Below, one piece after another: positions 1 to 10,038 of a stretch of 22,838 bases of DNA (position 1 is its first letter; each line of letters opens with the position of its first letter). The DNA is taken from positions 1 through 22,838 of the forward strand of contig JALKBU010000840.1 of the NCBI GenBank assembly GCA_023091735.1. The letters are read 5' to 3'. The position numbers and the translations under genes were made by a program. Below the pieces are notes generated by a model that was given only the letters and a program-made list of their open reading frames with translations, was not told the DNA's origin and did no database searches. Origin of the DNA: Trichomonas tenax (taxonomy: Eukaryota > Parabasalia > Trichomonadida > Trichomonadidae).

Positions 1-138
1 TTTGGAGTGCAACAAAAACTTGCAATGAACAAAGAGAAATGGATGATGTGCTATCGTCAGGATGCTGATAGCACAAATAACATCCTTCACTATAAGGCCA
101 CAACTACTCATAATGAAGTCTTCTTTGTCTTCCAACAT
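1..138 (-). CDS. Possible 5' end of a gene running off the left edge
   Basis: From an ATG at 138 the minus strand is open for exactly 46 codons to the window edge without a stop. The peptide begins MLEDKEDFIM and ends in a hydrophobic stretch around ILTIAHHPFLFVHCKF. An in-frame TGA lies a few codons upstream of the ATG, so this would be the true N-terminus or close to it. The gene would be divergent from the Furry-like gene at 416 and share its 277-nt upstream region, which carries copies of a TTTACATGTCA motif. I recognise no family. The open frame is short enough to be chance, so this is only a candidate; the overlapping plus-strand reading frame at 62-286 has no better support. Confidence 0.35.
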   Translation of the reverse strand, partial: MLEDKEDFIMSSCGLIVKDVICAISILTIAHHPFLFVHCKFLLHSK

Positions 139-220
139 TGAGTTCAATCCATTTCAACCTATTGACACTTTTCCATTTTTTCCCGCCCAAACATGTCACT
201 TTCCTTTATTTCGACATTCT

Positions 221-238
221 GACTTTACATGTCAAAAA
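221..238. promoter_or_regulatory. TTTACATGTCAAAAA motif in a divergent intergenic region
   Basis: The 18-mer GACTTTACATGTCAAAAA occurs here and again, letter for letter, at 10947-10964 upstream of the leucine-rich-repeat gene. Weaker relatives sit nearby at 189-198 (acatgtca core), 243-256 (gcatgtcagaaaag) and 327-340 (ttacacgtcagatt). The core TGACATGTCA-like centre is nearly palindromic, which suits a DNA-binding protein site. A regulatory role is inferred from the position and the recurrence; no factor can be named. Confidence 0.4.
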
Positions 239-415
239 AGTTGCATGTCAGAAAAGCACGTTGTTCTATTTTGTCCCAGTCCCTAGGTAAAACTACATTT
301 CAACTAAATTATGACAATTTGACACCTTACACGTCAGATTTAGAAATTGTTTATTTTTTGTGACAAAACCATTAAATTTTATGGAAGATATATTTGAAAA
401 AGTGATGACATATGT

Positions 416-3400
416 ATGCAAAAAATTAATCACGGTTTTTTTATTATTTTCATGAATACTGGGCCTCTTTTTGATTCTGTTTTAACTGGACTGATAGAAA
501 CGTTCTCTCCAGTCATTGAAGGATATTTCAGAAAGTATGAGCCGCAGCTTTCTTCCACATCTATGACTGAAGCAGAATTCGACCAGTATTTTGCAGATTT
601 TTTCTCTGCAATGCCAAAATACATTCCAGGATACTCACGCGTTATTAAGACAATCACAGACTTCGCGAAAATCAATCAAAATGATGTACTCGCAAATCTT
701 TCATCAAAATTCAAATCTGAAATTAATCGACCTGTGGGCACTCCTTTTGCACTTTTGCAGATATCTTCGCTCAATTTTCGTCTTACGAATGTTTATCATT
801 TCCATTTCCTTCGATTTTTGACATTATTCATTCTGACAGATATTATCTCGAAAATCTTTAAAGATCTCCTCGATTCACTGACAGCAGCAAAATTAGTGCC
901 ATTCGGAAAAATTGTTCCTTGCGGTTTTCACGCTTGCCAACCAATCCAAAAATTCTCGCTCGTTCAGAAAATATTAATCAAGGAATGGGGTATTATATTG
1001 CACAGCATATCGACAATGAATGCTGATGAGATGTCTTTGTGCTTCTCTCAGTTCGTTGATGACTCGAATATCGACAATGTTTTTTATTTACTTTCATTTG
1101 TTCGCGCACCACAACACTTATTGGACAACATCCTTGTGGCAACACAACAAGCAAAGCGAAAGAAAACAATTAACCAAGAAATGTTGACTTCTTTGTCTTT
1201 AATGATTTCCCAAAGTCCTTGCGAGCAAAATGTTCTTCACGAATTCTTCAATCTTGCTTGGTCGTTCAAAAGTACTGAAGGAATTAAAAATGGCGCCATC
1301 GATCTAATCACATCATTATTCCAATTAATTCCTGCAGAAAAGAAGAAAGCAGCTTCTTTCTACAGGGATAGAGTTTACAAGCATATTAATAACGCAGCAA
1401 AAATCGAAAGAACTGCTCGAGCTTTTCTCAGATTATTACGTGGCGATGTTTTGAACGTAAAAATCATCGACTTTCAACCAGAAGAATATGCTGGCTGTAA
1501 GGGAGACGTTTCAGAACCTACAGATGAATTTATCAAGAAATTTTACAAATCTTCCGTTGCAAACTTCGAAACTTGCCCAGAAATGTTCGTCGATATTATT
1601 GTACAGCTTGCAGCTATTGATGCTGATAAATTATCTCACGTTCTTTTTACAGATATGATCGAAAAATCAGGAATTTATCACTCGATTGTTCTTTTAGCAA
1701 TTTCTCATATAAATACACCAGTATTCAAAGAAAGATCAAAAATTAAACAAGATATTATTGATTTTATCAATGATCTTGGTCATACTGCGATTCTTCAAGA
1801 TTTGTCAAGTATTGATCATTCTCGTCTTATCATGTATGATAACTGTTACATACAGAGTCACTACGGATCAACAGATTCAGAAATCTACAACTTCATCAGT
1901 TCAAATAAGTTAAACTTCGAAGTTACTAAAGAATATTCGAATAATCTCGAAAAGGTTGGTTCTACATTCTCATTATCTGACTCGATCGCAGCTGCCGCAC
2001 CATATCTACTTTGGAAAGATTATAATGATCCAATTGTCATCAAAGGATTAATCGCATTAGTCGGATCGAGCGACCTGATTGTCCACACAAAGGCACTCAA
2101 GGCAATTAAGAGCATTTATAAGACAAATTATGTTGATTTAATCAACACATGCGTTAATATCGCAAAGGAGCAAATCAGCATCGAAATGAGAAGAAATGCG
2201 CTCGATATCATCTACATGATTGTCAAGAGTCGTGAGATTGACAGCGAAACAGCGTTAACAATCAATCTCATTGCCTTTATTCTTCTTGGCAGCAAACTTC
2301 GCGACATTCGCGTTCTCTGCTTAGCAATTATGCACAGACTTTCAATTACACACACAGACTCATTCTTCAATGATTTCTTGGCTTCAGATCAATTAATCAA
2401 GAATGAAGTTGCCATTAATCTTGGAACATCAATTGTCGCTGATTCACCATCACATGTTTCCCCAATCGAAGATGTTCCACCATGGCAATATGCCGCAAGA
2501 TCTTCATACTCATCATTATGGAACTATTACTATTCCATTTTGATGTCATTGTTCATCGAGGCTCATCCGGCACTCCTTCCTAAAGTCAGAGAGTACATGC
2601 AGCCACTCAGTAAAGGCGCTCTTTCAGATAAGATCGCTTCTAATCCAATCTCATTCATGGCTTCAATGCTTGACACATATGCGAACCTCTATGATCCAGA
2701 AATGAACCCAGTCATCGAGGAATGCATTGAATATGCAAAGGTCATCATCAGCTCAAAGAATCAGACTCATATCCATCATCTCATCCAAACGCTTCCATTC
2801 CTCAACTATCGCGTGATACCGTCCATTGTCACACACTTGATCACACTCGACTCACAGTATTACAGCCAGCTTGCAAGATGCTTGAGCATGATTATCAAAA
2901 TGCCAACAATCTTCACTAACTCAATTATGTTCATTTTTGGCGCATATGTTGAATTTTTGAGTCTTTTGCAGAGTTTCTTCATCACACATAATCTCAACAG
3001 CCAGAGAAACATCCAATGGGATTCTAAGCTTCTTGAGAATGTCAAAGTTAACGAAGATGTTTGTATCGATTACTGCATCATCGTTGCCACATTCTTCAAT
3101 AACATTCAGTCACAAATAGATGAAGATGAGTGGCCGTTATCCAACAGGCAAGTCATGGTTAAGATATTGATTCACTGGGTCAACATTCCAGGAGATTTCA
3201 CCAAATTGCAGCAGTACGCAATCAACGCTTTGATTCCACTTATATCATCAGGAACAATTTTCACTGATGGCTTCGTTTTTGAACCAACAATGCTCGATAG
3301 ATTTATTGCTGTTCAGTTTGAAGGTTATCCAGTTTTAGATTCCCTTTTGATGTTCCATGTCGATATTTTGATGAAAGAATTCATCAGACAAGTTTTCCTA

Positions 3401-5617
3401 AGACCACACAGAATCTCACAGATCTTCGTGAAAGCAATTATTGGCGCCATGGAGAGCTGCACAGAAGAGAAAAACATCAGAGAGTCATTGGGATCAATGA
3501 TTGTGTTTGCCCAAGAACTCGCTTCACAGAATGATTTTGAAAGTGCTTTAGTTATTATGTCTCAACTTGGAACACTTTTCGTTAGTGAAAAATCAACATT
3601 AGTCATTCAGGAGGCCAAGAATATCGACTTTGTTTTCACAGTCTTCGAATTTGCAACAGAGCAGATCATTTCATTCGCAATTCAACTGATGAAGGATATG
3701 ATCAAAGCAAGCACTCCAATTAAGCATATCGTAGAGTTGGTTACCCCATGGTTCGCTCAAATTAGAATTCTTCCAACGAACTCTCTCATTTCTAACACAT
3801 CTAAGAGGTATAGGTGCTACAATGTTCTTTCATTCTTCCAGGAGCTTTGCGAATTGACGATGCTTTTGGATGATGAACAGTCTATCTATGTTTCCAAGTT
3901 ATGGATCGAATTGATGAAGGAAACAGATAACTCAAAGGTTACTTTGTCTGTTTTGTATTCATGGGACAACATTGAAGTGAAGACCAAGATCTTTACAATG
4001 CTTTGCGACTCTCTTTCTGGAATTGTTGCCCAGTTCCTTGCAAAGCGCTGCAGATTTAGCTATTGGTACTTCCAGAGTACACACAATGCTTCTATTAATG
4101 ATATCATGTGGTCAATGCCAATTCTTCAGTGCTGCTTCACAGAACATCTTGAAGAAGCTGCACCTTACTATTCAACAGTTTTGCACTTCTGTCTTTTGTA
4201 CTATGAGGAAACTCAGAGCCTTTGCCAGAACTTGTTCATGGTCTTCCAGGACATCGTTGAAGAGATCGAAATGCTCGATATCAATGGCTGCATGACAGAT
4301 GAAGTATTGCGTGAAGTTGCAAGAATTTTGTCTACACAACTTGGAGAAGATAACAAGGCCGCTTTAGACAAATGGTCTCTTGAAGCTATCAAGTGGGGAA
4401 CATGCTGCAAGTCACTCAAACAAGCAACACGTTCCATCATCATTCTCGATTCGATTGATGCCCCTCTTAACCCATTCTTCTCAACACTTTTGAGAGAATC
4501 TGTCATATACCAACTTGGCATTGTTTATGAAGACTACACACAGTTTGGAAAGTACATGAGTGCTGTTTTCCAGCTCCTTGCACACAGCGTTCTCATTCCT
4601 CAGTTCACTGGTTTTGCTTATGAGTTCGCGATGAGATTTGTCAACTTTGAGCCTCTCATCAAAACATCCAATCGCCATGCTCTCACAATTTTCATTGAAT
4701 GCTTCAGAAATAACCAAGTTGCTGCACGTGAAAATCCATCACTCGTTGTTGATGCCTTTGCTCCATTCCTTCCAGATATAGACACTAATCCAGAGTCTCA
4801 AGATGCCCTTGAAAACTGCATAGAAATGACTGGTGCTCCAGAATTGATTCTCCTTGACTGCATCTTGCAGCGTGTTAGACAGCCATGCCCAGAAGAGTAT
4901 GATGAAGCACTTAAGGGAATCAAGACGAACTACCAGGCAAACAGACTTTTGTTCTTCTTCTCAATGATTGTTGAAAGCTGTTCCGAAGAGGTTATTTCGT
5001 CAGTCTTAGGTGCTTCTAAGGATTTATTGGATAAGTTCAGAGACCAGCTTAATGATAACAGACTTATTCCAATATCAAGAGTAGCCCTCAAAAAGATTGT
5101 CTTCCAGAAGGAGGCTGCTGAATTTATTTATCTTTTGGCTGCAGTCAATCCAACAATCACATCCCTGGAATACAATCCAGATGATGGCGCACACACTGTT
5201 GATGATGTTATTTCTGGTCTCGATCAGATTGCTACACCACCAGGTGAAAAGTCCCCAATTACGAACTGCAAGGAGATCACATCGATGACAGGAATGATCA
5301 GTCAAGAGAATCCTCCAAAGATTTATCCATTCGATCCTCAGGTTGAGATGGTCAAGAGCCTGAAGAATATTGAGAGCCTCACAAGGCAGTCATCAAGTAC
5401 GATGAGACATTGGTCATCTACATTGAATTTGTCATCAAAGATTATTGGTACAAAATCTGCTTTATTCTCCACAGCTCTTCAGCTCGATAAAGTTGAAGTT
5501 ATGCCATTAGCAGTTAGGAATATCAGGCACCAGGTTTTAGATTTACCTTCTGACGACAAGATATTCAAGCAAGTATTGATGTCACCAATTGATTTCATGG
5601 CAATCCAAGATGTTTAA
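416..5617 (+). CDS. Furry/Tao3/Mor2-like cell morphogenesis scaffold, HEAT-like giant protein
   Basis: This 1733-residue protein is almost entirely helical-repeat sequence of the HEAT/armadillo type with no signal peptide. Several blocks resemble the Furry (FRY), yeast Tao3 and Schizosaccharomyces Mor2 family. One is DKWSLEAIKWGTCCKS at about residue 1318, like the family's 'LKWA..C..RH.A.RS' block. Another is a PYYSTVLHFCLLYYEETQ segment near 1250, like its 'P.LLH..F...DH' block. An N-terminal region near 130-150 has a run of helices like the Furry N domain. In other eukaryotes these proteins are scaffolds or activators of NDR/LATS kinases with Mob, controlling polarity and cytoskeleton. The protein is shorter than animal Furry (about 3000) and nearer the size of Tao3/Mor2 (about 2200-2400). 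The start could be ATG 416 or ATG 452 (residue 13, MNTGPLFDS); the latter gives a cleaner cytosolic N-terminus. No intron is needed. The family call is from remembered similarity, not a search. Confidence 0.75.
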   Translation: MQKINHGFFIIFMNTGPLFDSVLTGLIETFSPVIEGYFRKYEPQLSSTSMTEAEFDQYFADFFSAMPKYIPGYSRVIKTITDFAKINQNDVLANLSSKFKSEINRPVGTPFALLQISSLNFRLTNVYHFHFLRFLTLFILTDIISKIFKDLLDSLTAAKLVPFGKIVPCGFHACQPIQKFSLVQKILIKEWGIILHSISTMNADEMSLCFSQFVDDSNIDNVFYLLSFVRAPQHLLDNILVATQQAKRKKTINQEMLTSLSLMISQSPCEQNVLHEFFNLAWSFKSTEGIKNGAIDLITSLFQLIPAEKKKAASFYRDRVYKHINNAAKIERTARAFLRLLRGDVLNVKIIDFQPEEYAGCKGDVSEPTDEFIKKFYKSSVANFETCPEMFVDIIVQLAAIDADKLSHVLFTDMIEKSGIYHSIVLLAISHINTPVFKERSKIKQDIIDFINDLGHTAILQDLSSIDHSRLIMYDNCYIQSHYGSTDSEIYNFISSNKLNFEVTKEYSNNLEKVGSTFSLSDSIAAAAPYLLWKDYNDPIVIKGLIALVGSSDLIVHTKALKAIKSIYKTNYVDLINTCVNIAKEQISIEMRRNALDIIYMIVKSREIDSETALTINLIAFILLGSKLRDIRVLCLAIMHRLSITHTDSFFNDFLASDQLIKNEVAINLGTSIVADSPSHVSPIEDVPPWQYAARSSYSSLWNYYYSILMSLFIEAHPALLPKVREYMQPLSKGALSDKIASNPISFMASMLDTYANLYDPEMNPVIEECIEYAKVIISSKNQTHIHHLIQTLPFLNYRVIPSIVTHLITLDSQYYSQLARCLSMIIKMPTIFTNSIMFIFGAYVEFLSLLQSFFITHNLNSQRNIQWDSKLLENVKVNEDVCIDYCIIVATFFNNIQSQIDEDEWPLSNRQVMVKILIHWVNIPGDFTKLQQYAINALIPLISSGTIFTDGFVFEPTMLDRFIAVQFEGYPVLDSLLMFHVDILMKEFIRQVFLRPHRISQIFVKAIIGAMESCTEEKNIRESLGSMIVFAQELASQNDFESALVIMSQLGTLFVSEKSTLVIQEAKNIDFVFTVFEFATEQIISFAIQLMKDMIKASTPIKHIVELVTPWFAQIRILPTNSLISNTSKRYRCYNVLSFFQELCELTMLLDDEQSIYVSKLWIELMKETDNSKVTLSVLYSWDNIEVKTKIFTMLCDSLSGIVAQFLAKRCRFSYWYFQSTHNASINDIMWSMPILQCCFTEHLEEAAPYYSTVLHFCLLYYEETQSLCQNLFMVFQDIVEEIEMLDINGCMTDEVLREVARILSTQLGEDNKAALDKWSLEAIKWGTCCKSLKQATRSIIILDSIDAPLNPFFSTLLRESVIYQLGIVYEDYTQFGKYMSAVFQLLAHSVLIPQFTGFAYEFAMRFVNFEPLIKTSNRHALTIFIECFRNNQVAARENPSLVVDAFAPFLPDIDTNPESQDALENCIEMTGAPELILLDCILQRVRQPCPEEYDEALKGIKTNYQANRLLFFFSMIVESCSEEVISSVLGASKDLLDKFRDQLNDNRLIPISRVALKKIVFQKEAAEFIYLLAAVNPTITSLEYNPDDGAHTVDDVISGLDQIATPPGEKSPITNCKEITSMTGMISQENPPKIYPFDPQVEMVKSLKNIESLTRQSSSTMRHWSSTLNLSSKIIGTKSALFSTALQLDKVEVMPLAVRNIRHQVLDLPSDDKIFKQVLMSPIDFMAIQDV

Positions 5618-6254
5618 TTTTTATCTGTTTATTTTATTGATTCTTTATATTATTTTGATGCTTTATTGTTTAAAGATTATTATTTAACTTCTTGAGTTTC
5701 TAATATCGCAGTTTAAATCAATTGACTTGTACAAATTTTCGCGAATTTGATTCGAATTGACTTGATCATATGAATATATCTTCTATTGGAATGAACCAGA
5801 AATTACCTTTGTCGGGTGCCAATAATGTTTTCTAAATGAGCAGTTTTTGGATAATTTATTGGATCATATGAATATTTTCAATTTTATTCGACTAATTTGA
5901 AATGAATATGTGATACAAAGCATTATTACAGAATTCACTGACATATATATTTGGATTTACGTCAGTGTTCACACTATAAATTATAACATTTAGAACAGCC
6001 AATTTTCAACAGTATGGATGATGCAGTTTCATTTTCAATAACGAAGTTTCAATATGAAAAATTGAAAGAATAGCATTCTGTAATCCAGTTGACCATATGC
6101 TCTTAAATCGAAATTGATGGAAGAGAGTTTTAGAAAGGAAAATGAGATCGAAAAATATTCTGACATTTGTCAAAAAGTAGTTTCCGATTCAAACTTTACA
6201 TATCAGAAATTGTCAGCCGATAGTCTTCTGAAATCCTTTTTCTGAAAAAATTTT
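5618..6254. other. Intergenic region, 637 nt, with a 14-nt direct repeat
   Basis: AT-rich spacer between the Furry-like gene and the flippase. I see no coding stretch or RNA gene. The 14-mer gatcatatgaatat occurs at 5764-5777 and again at 5862-5875, 98 nt apart. The last 100 nt hold relatives of the TTTACATGTCA motif (6161-6177 tgacatttgtcaaaaag and 6194-6209 ctttacatatcagaaa) ahead of the flippase start. Confidence 0.5.
6235..6240 (+). promoter_or_regulatory. CCTTTT core-promoter-like element of the flippase gene
   Basis: CCTTTT lies 15-20 nt upstream of the flippase ATG at 6255. In T. vaginalis a CCTTT motif (called M5) is known to overlap transcription starts in genes without a classical Inr. 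Position and sequence fit, but the motif is short and no TCAYW Inr competes immediately before the ATG. Confidence 0.4.
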
Positions 6255-9200
6255 ATGAGCGACGAAAAGCGAACTGTGATTGCTCTTAAGGAGCAACTCA
6301 ACGCTAAAGGAAAGCCGCTCTTCAAAGGCAACGCTATTCGCACCCATAAATACACTGTTTTGACATTTTTGCCGGTCAATCTTTATCATCAATTTTCGAG
6401 ACTTGCGAACTTTTACTTTTTAATCATCGTTTTGCTTCTTCAGTTCGACTGGGCTCCGATTTCAGCTTCTGCGGCTTTGTTTCCGCTTTGCATTGTTATC
6501 GGTATTTCAGCGATCCGCGAAGCTATTGAAGATTTCCTCAGATGGAGGAGCGATCAACGCGTGAATGCGACACCTACAATGAAATTGAAGGATGGATCGT
6601 TCACAAATTGCCGCTGGGACGAAATAATCGTTGGTGATTTTATTTTCATTAAGAAGAACGAACAAGTTCCAGCAGATATAGTTTTGATATCGTCGAGCAT
6701 TCCAACTGGAAGCACTTACATCGACACATGCAACTTAGATGGCGAAACAAATCTGAAAATCAAACAAGCGATCAAGCAAACATTAGAAATCACACAACCA
6801 CAGCAACTCATCGATGCGAATATGCACGTTGAATGCGATTTACCAAATAACAATTTGTATACGTTCAATGGAAATATCAAAGTGAACGGAGAGCAACATC
6901 CACTCGATGATTCATCACTTTTGCTCCGCGGCTGTGTGCTAAGAAATACTGAGCATGTAATCGGCCTTGTCGTTTACACAGGTCATGATACAAAAATTAT
7001 GATGAATTATTGTGCTTCACGCACAAAGCGTTCATTGCTCGAGCGTGGACTGAACTGGAAGCTTGTCAGTATCTTCATTACAATCTTAAGTCTTTCACTC
7101 GCGGCTTCAATTGCCGGAATTATTTTCGAAACGAAAACTATCAACAGAAACAAGATTTGGTACTTCTACAGGAATATGGACAACAGGAGAAATCCAGCTT
7201 ATGCATTCTTCATTCTTTTAGTCAGCCACATCATTGTTATCAACGCTATGATTCCAATTTCACTTTACGTCACTTTGGAAGTCGTCAGAGTCTTCCAGGC
7301 ACTGTTTGTCACGATGGATGCTGAGATGTACGATACAGATATTGGTGTTGGATGCAGCTCGCGTACAACAAACATTTCAGATGACTTGGGACAAATCGAA
7401 TACATTTTCTCGGACAAAACAGGAACACTAACAAGGAACGTCATGGATTTCATGAAATGCTCAATCAATGGTGTAATTTACGGCAGTGGTGTCACAGAAG
7501 TCGGTTATGCGGCAGCAAGGAGACAAGGATTGAATGTACCTCCTCCGAAAGCGAACCAGAAGTTTGAGGATAAAAAGTTCTTCAGTTTATTGAGAAACGA
7601 TCCTCCAGCTGAAATCAAGCATTTTTTATTACTTTTATCAACTTGCCACGCTGTCATTCCAGAGGCCGACAGCAACGCCAAGCACGGTGTTGCCTTCAAC
7701 GCACCATCACCAGATGAAGGAGCTCTTACAACAGCTGTTGCTGATATGGGTTATGTTTTCAAAGCAAGAGAAGCAGACTCAATAACAGTCGAAATCAATG
7801 GAAAAGAAACACGCATTGAGTTGCTTGCAAATTTAGAGTTCACATCTGCAAGAAAGAGATCATCTGTCATAATCAGACATCCAGAGACAAATCAATACAT
7901 TTTATACATGAAAGGCGCTGATGACACCATACTCGAGAGATGCAAAGAAAAGACAGCAGTCGAAATACAAACAAGAGCTCATCTTACAGAGTTTTCCAAC
8001 AGTGGTTTGAGAACGCTCTGCCTTGCATACAAGGAGCTAGATGAGGCATGGGTTCTTGAATGGGTGAAGCGACTGAAGGAAGCAAATTGCTTAGTTAATG
8101 GGCGCGAAGAAGCAGTCGAAGCAGTTTGTGAAGAGATTGAGCGTGATGTTGTTTTAATCGGTGCAACAGCTATTGAAGATAAACTCCAAGAAGGTGTTCC
8201 TGATGCGATTGATTCAATGCTTCGTGCCGGAATCCATGTTTGGATGATCACAGGAGATAAGCGTGAAACAGCCATCAACATTGGTTATGCATGCTCTCTT
8301 TTGTCATCTGAGATGACCATTGTTACAATTAATGAACAGTCCATCAAGACGGATATCGTGCACGCAGAAGGTTCTCCTGGTGAATTGGCTCTGGTTATCA
8401 CAGGTGCTGCAATTCCTGCTCTGCTCGAAGAATATGTTGACAGATTCATCAATCTCACAAGAAGATGCCACTCAGTCATTTGCTGCCGTGTTTCTCCAAT
8501 TCAGAAAGCAACTATCGTTAATATTATGCGTCAAAAGACGAAAGCTATGGCCTTGGCAATCGGTGATGGCGCTAATGATGTCGGAATGATTCTCGAAGCT
8601 GATGTCGGTGTTGGCATTTCTGGTAAAGAAGGTCGCCAGGCTGTTTTGGCTTCAGACTATGCCATTGGCAGATTCAGATTCTTAAAGCGCTTGTTGCTTG
8701 TTCACGGAAGAATGAACTTGTATAGAAACATCGAATGCATCTTCTATTCATTCTACAAGAACATGACATTCACTTTCAACCAGATGATCTTCGCATGCTA
8801 TTCTCATTTCTCTGGTCAAACAATGTATGACTCCATGCTTTACACTATCTTCAATGTCTTCTTCACTTCAATCCCTATCGTTGTTTTCTCTGCTTATGAC
8901 AGAGATATTGCCATTGAAGATATGATGGAATACCCAGAACTCTATAAGCTCGATGGCAAGAAGAAGTGGCTTCAAAGCTATCCAAGATTCTTACTTAATC
9001 TTTTATATGGTGTCTGCCATGCATTTGTTGCATTCTACGTCACGTATTTGATGTGCGGATCATTTGTTTCCCCAGATGGCTTCCAAGTAACTCTCGCAGA
9101 GTTCGCTGCAACTGTTTACCAATGTGTTGTTGCTATTGTCAATGTCAAGATGGCGTGTTTGTTCAAGTATTGGAACTGGATGGTTTGGCTCTTCGTTTGG

Positions 9201-9494
9201 GGCTCAATCCTCATATTCCCACTCATTCTACTTTTGATTGATGTGATGAAGATCAGCAAGAATGTCCGTGGACTTTCAATCAGATGGTTGAGAATGCCAC
9301 AGCATTGGTTCGCAATGATTGGATCAATGATTTTAGTTTCTATTCCATTAGTAATTGAAATCGTAATCAAGGCCGGAAGAAATACTCTTAGGAACAGAAT
9401 CATCCTTAGCAAGAAACTTAAGAGCAAATCAAAGCGTGTTGGTCAGTCTACAGAACTCTTGGATGTCTCCAAAACAGGAGAAAATATTTTGTAA
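6255..9494 (+). CDS. P4-type ATPase, phospholipid-transporting flippase, catalytic subunit
   Basis: Complete 1079-residue P-type ATPase of the P4 class, which moves aminophospholipids from the outer or lumenal leaflet to the cytosolic leaflet using ATP, normally with a CDC50/LEM3 partner. The N-terminus has the family signature around residues 24-55 (NAIRTHKYTVLTFLP, then NFYFL). The actuator loop carries DGET at 162-165, which is P4-typical in place of TGES. M4 has PISLYVT at 334-340. The phosphorylated aspartate is D387 in SDKTGTLT. The nucleotide domain has FNAPSPDEGA at 481-490 and KGADD at 553-557. MITGDK is at 664-669 and GDGANDVGMI at 770-779. About six hydrophobic segments follow to residue 1045, then a basic tail (KLKSKSKR). 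Length and all catalytic residues match an active enzyme. No autoinhibitory extension or ER signal is evident, so the target membrane cannot be told. Confidence 0.96.
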   Translation: MSDEKRTVIALKEQLNAKGKPLFKGNAIRTHKYTVLTFLPVNLYHQFSRLANFYFLIIVLLLQFDWAPISASAALFPLCIVIGISAIREAIEDFLRWRSDQRVNATPTMKLKDGSFTNCRWDEIIVGDFIFIKKNEQVPADIVLISSSIPTGSTYIDTCNLDGETNLKIKQAIKQTLEITQPQQLIDANMHVECDLPNNNLYTFNGNIKVNGEQHPLDDSSLLLRGCVLRNTEHVIGLVVYTGHDTKIMMNYCASRTKRSLLERGLNWKLVSIFITILSLSLAASIAGIIFETKTINRNKIWYFYRNMDNRRNPAYAFFILLVSHIIVINAMIPISLYVTLEVVRVFQALFVTMDAEMYDTDIGVGCSSRTTNISDDLGQIEYIFSDKTGTLTRNVMDFMKCSINGVIYGSGVTEVGYAAARRQGLNVPPPKANQKFEDKKFFSLLRNDPPAEIKHFLLLLSTCHAVIPEADSNAKHGVAFNAPSPDEGALTTAVADMGYVFKAREADSITVEINGKETRIELLANLEFTSARKRSSVIIRHPETNQYILYMKGADDTILERCKEKTAVEIQTRAHLTEFSNSGLRTLCLAYKELDEAWVLEWVKRLKEANCLVNGREEAVEAVCEEIERDVVLIGATAIEDKLQEGVPDAIDSMLRAGIHVWMITGDKRETAINIGYACSLLSSEMTIVTINEQSIKTDIVHAEGSPGELALVITGAAIPALLEEYVDRFINLTRRCHSVICCRVSPIQKATIVNIMRQKTKAMALAIGDGANDVGMILEADVGVGISGKEGRQAVLASDYAIGRFRFLKRLLLVHGRMNLYRNIECIFYSFYKNMTFTFNQMIFACYSHFSGQTMYDSMLYTIFNVFFTSIPIVVFSAYDRDIAIEDMMEYPELYKLDGKKKWLQSYPRFLLNLLYGVCHAFVAFYVTYLMCGSFVSPDGFQVTLAEFAATVYQCVVAIVNVKMACLFKYWNWMVWLFVWGSILIFPLILLLIDVMKISKNVRGLSIRWLRMPQHWFAMIGSMILVSIPLVIEIVIKAGRNTLRNRIILSKKLKSKSKRVGQSTELLDVSKTGENIL

Positions 9495-10038
9495 TTTTAT
9501 TTTGTTTTCCAAGTATTTTTTTTATAAAACACTATTCCTTTTATTCATCATAAAAATCTTTGAAGAGAAGATTATTGAAATATCTATTATAGGTGAATCT
9601 AAAGGGACAAGCACACATTATTTCTTCCTTTGGATTCTGCAAAACAGTGTTACATCATGAATTTGAACAATTTATATGATATAATAAATATCTTAACTTC
9701 CGATATCTGCACATCTGCTAGGGTTCACATCAACATTTGGAAGTCGAATGAGATTATTTTCAGATAAGATTTACAATGATCTAGTAAATATGTAATATTA
9801 TCAAAATTATTGCAGTCGGCACCTGTTTCAATAAACATCTTTAACAAATTTAAAATTGCTGCCCACGTAAGAATGTTGTAGTTACCCCATTTGATGTTGT
9901 ATATATTATTTTTAAGAGAGTATTTCAATTCCAATGAATCTAATAAAAATCTGGTAATTTATTTTTGCATAAACAATATAAGCATCATGAACAATGCAAT
10001 AGTTTGAAGAGTTTATTTAATTACAAAAGATAATAAAA
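9495..10038. other. Intergenic region between convergent flippase and LRR genes
   Basis: 544 nt of AT-rich sequence after the flippase stop. Apart from the possible ankyrin relic on the minus strand at 9725-9964, I see no gene. The plus-strand reading frame at 9436-9660 overlaps the flippase 3' end and looks like chance. Confidence 0.5.
9725..9964 (-). pseudogene. Probable ankyrin-repeat gene relic
   Basis: The minus strand encodes a peptide whose middle reads NYNILTWAAI, then LLKMFIETGADCNN, then FDNITYL. This is the order of an ankyrin repeat (…LT.AA….L..F.E.GAD.N..D..), a domain massively expanded in trichomonads. The frame runs back to ITRFLLDSLELKY and is closed by a stop just upstream. 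It covers barely one and a half repeats without a plausible start or end. I read it as a degraded fragment of an ankyrin gene; chance resemblance remains possible. Confidence 0.4.

Noticed and set aside
62..286. 74-codon plus-strand frame at the left edge
   Set aside because: Composition is not protein-like (runs of Phe/Pro/Ser), there is no domain, and it overlaps the regulatory motifs and the open minus-strand frame.
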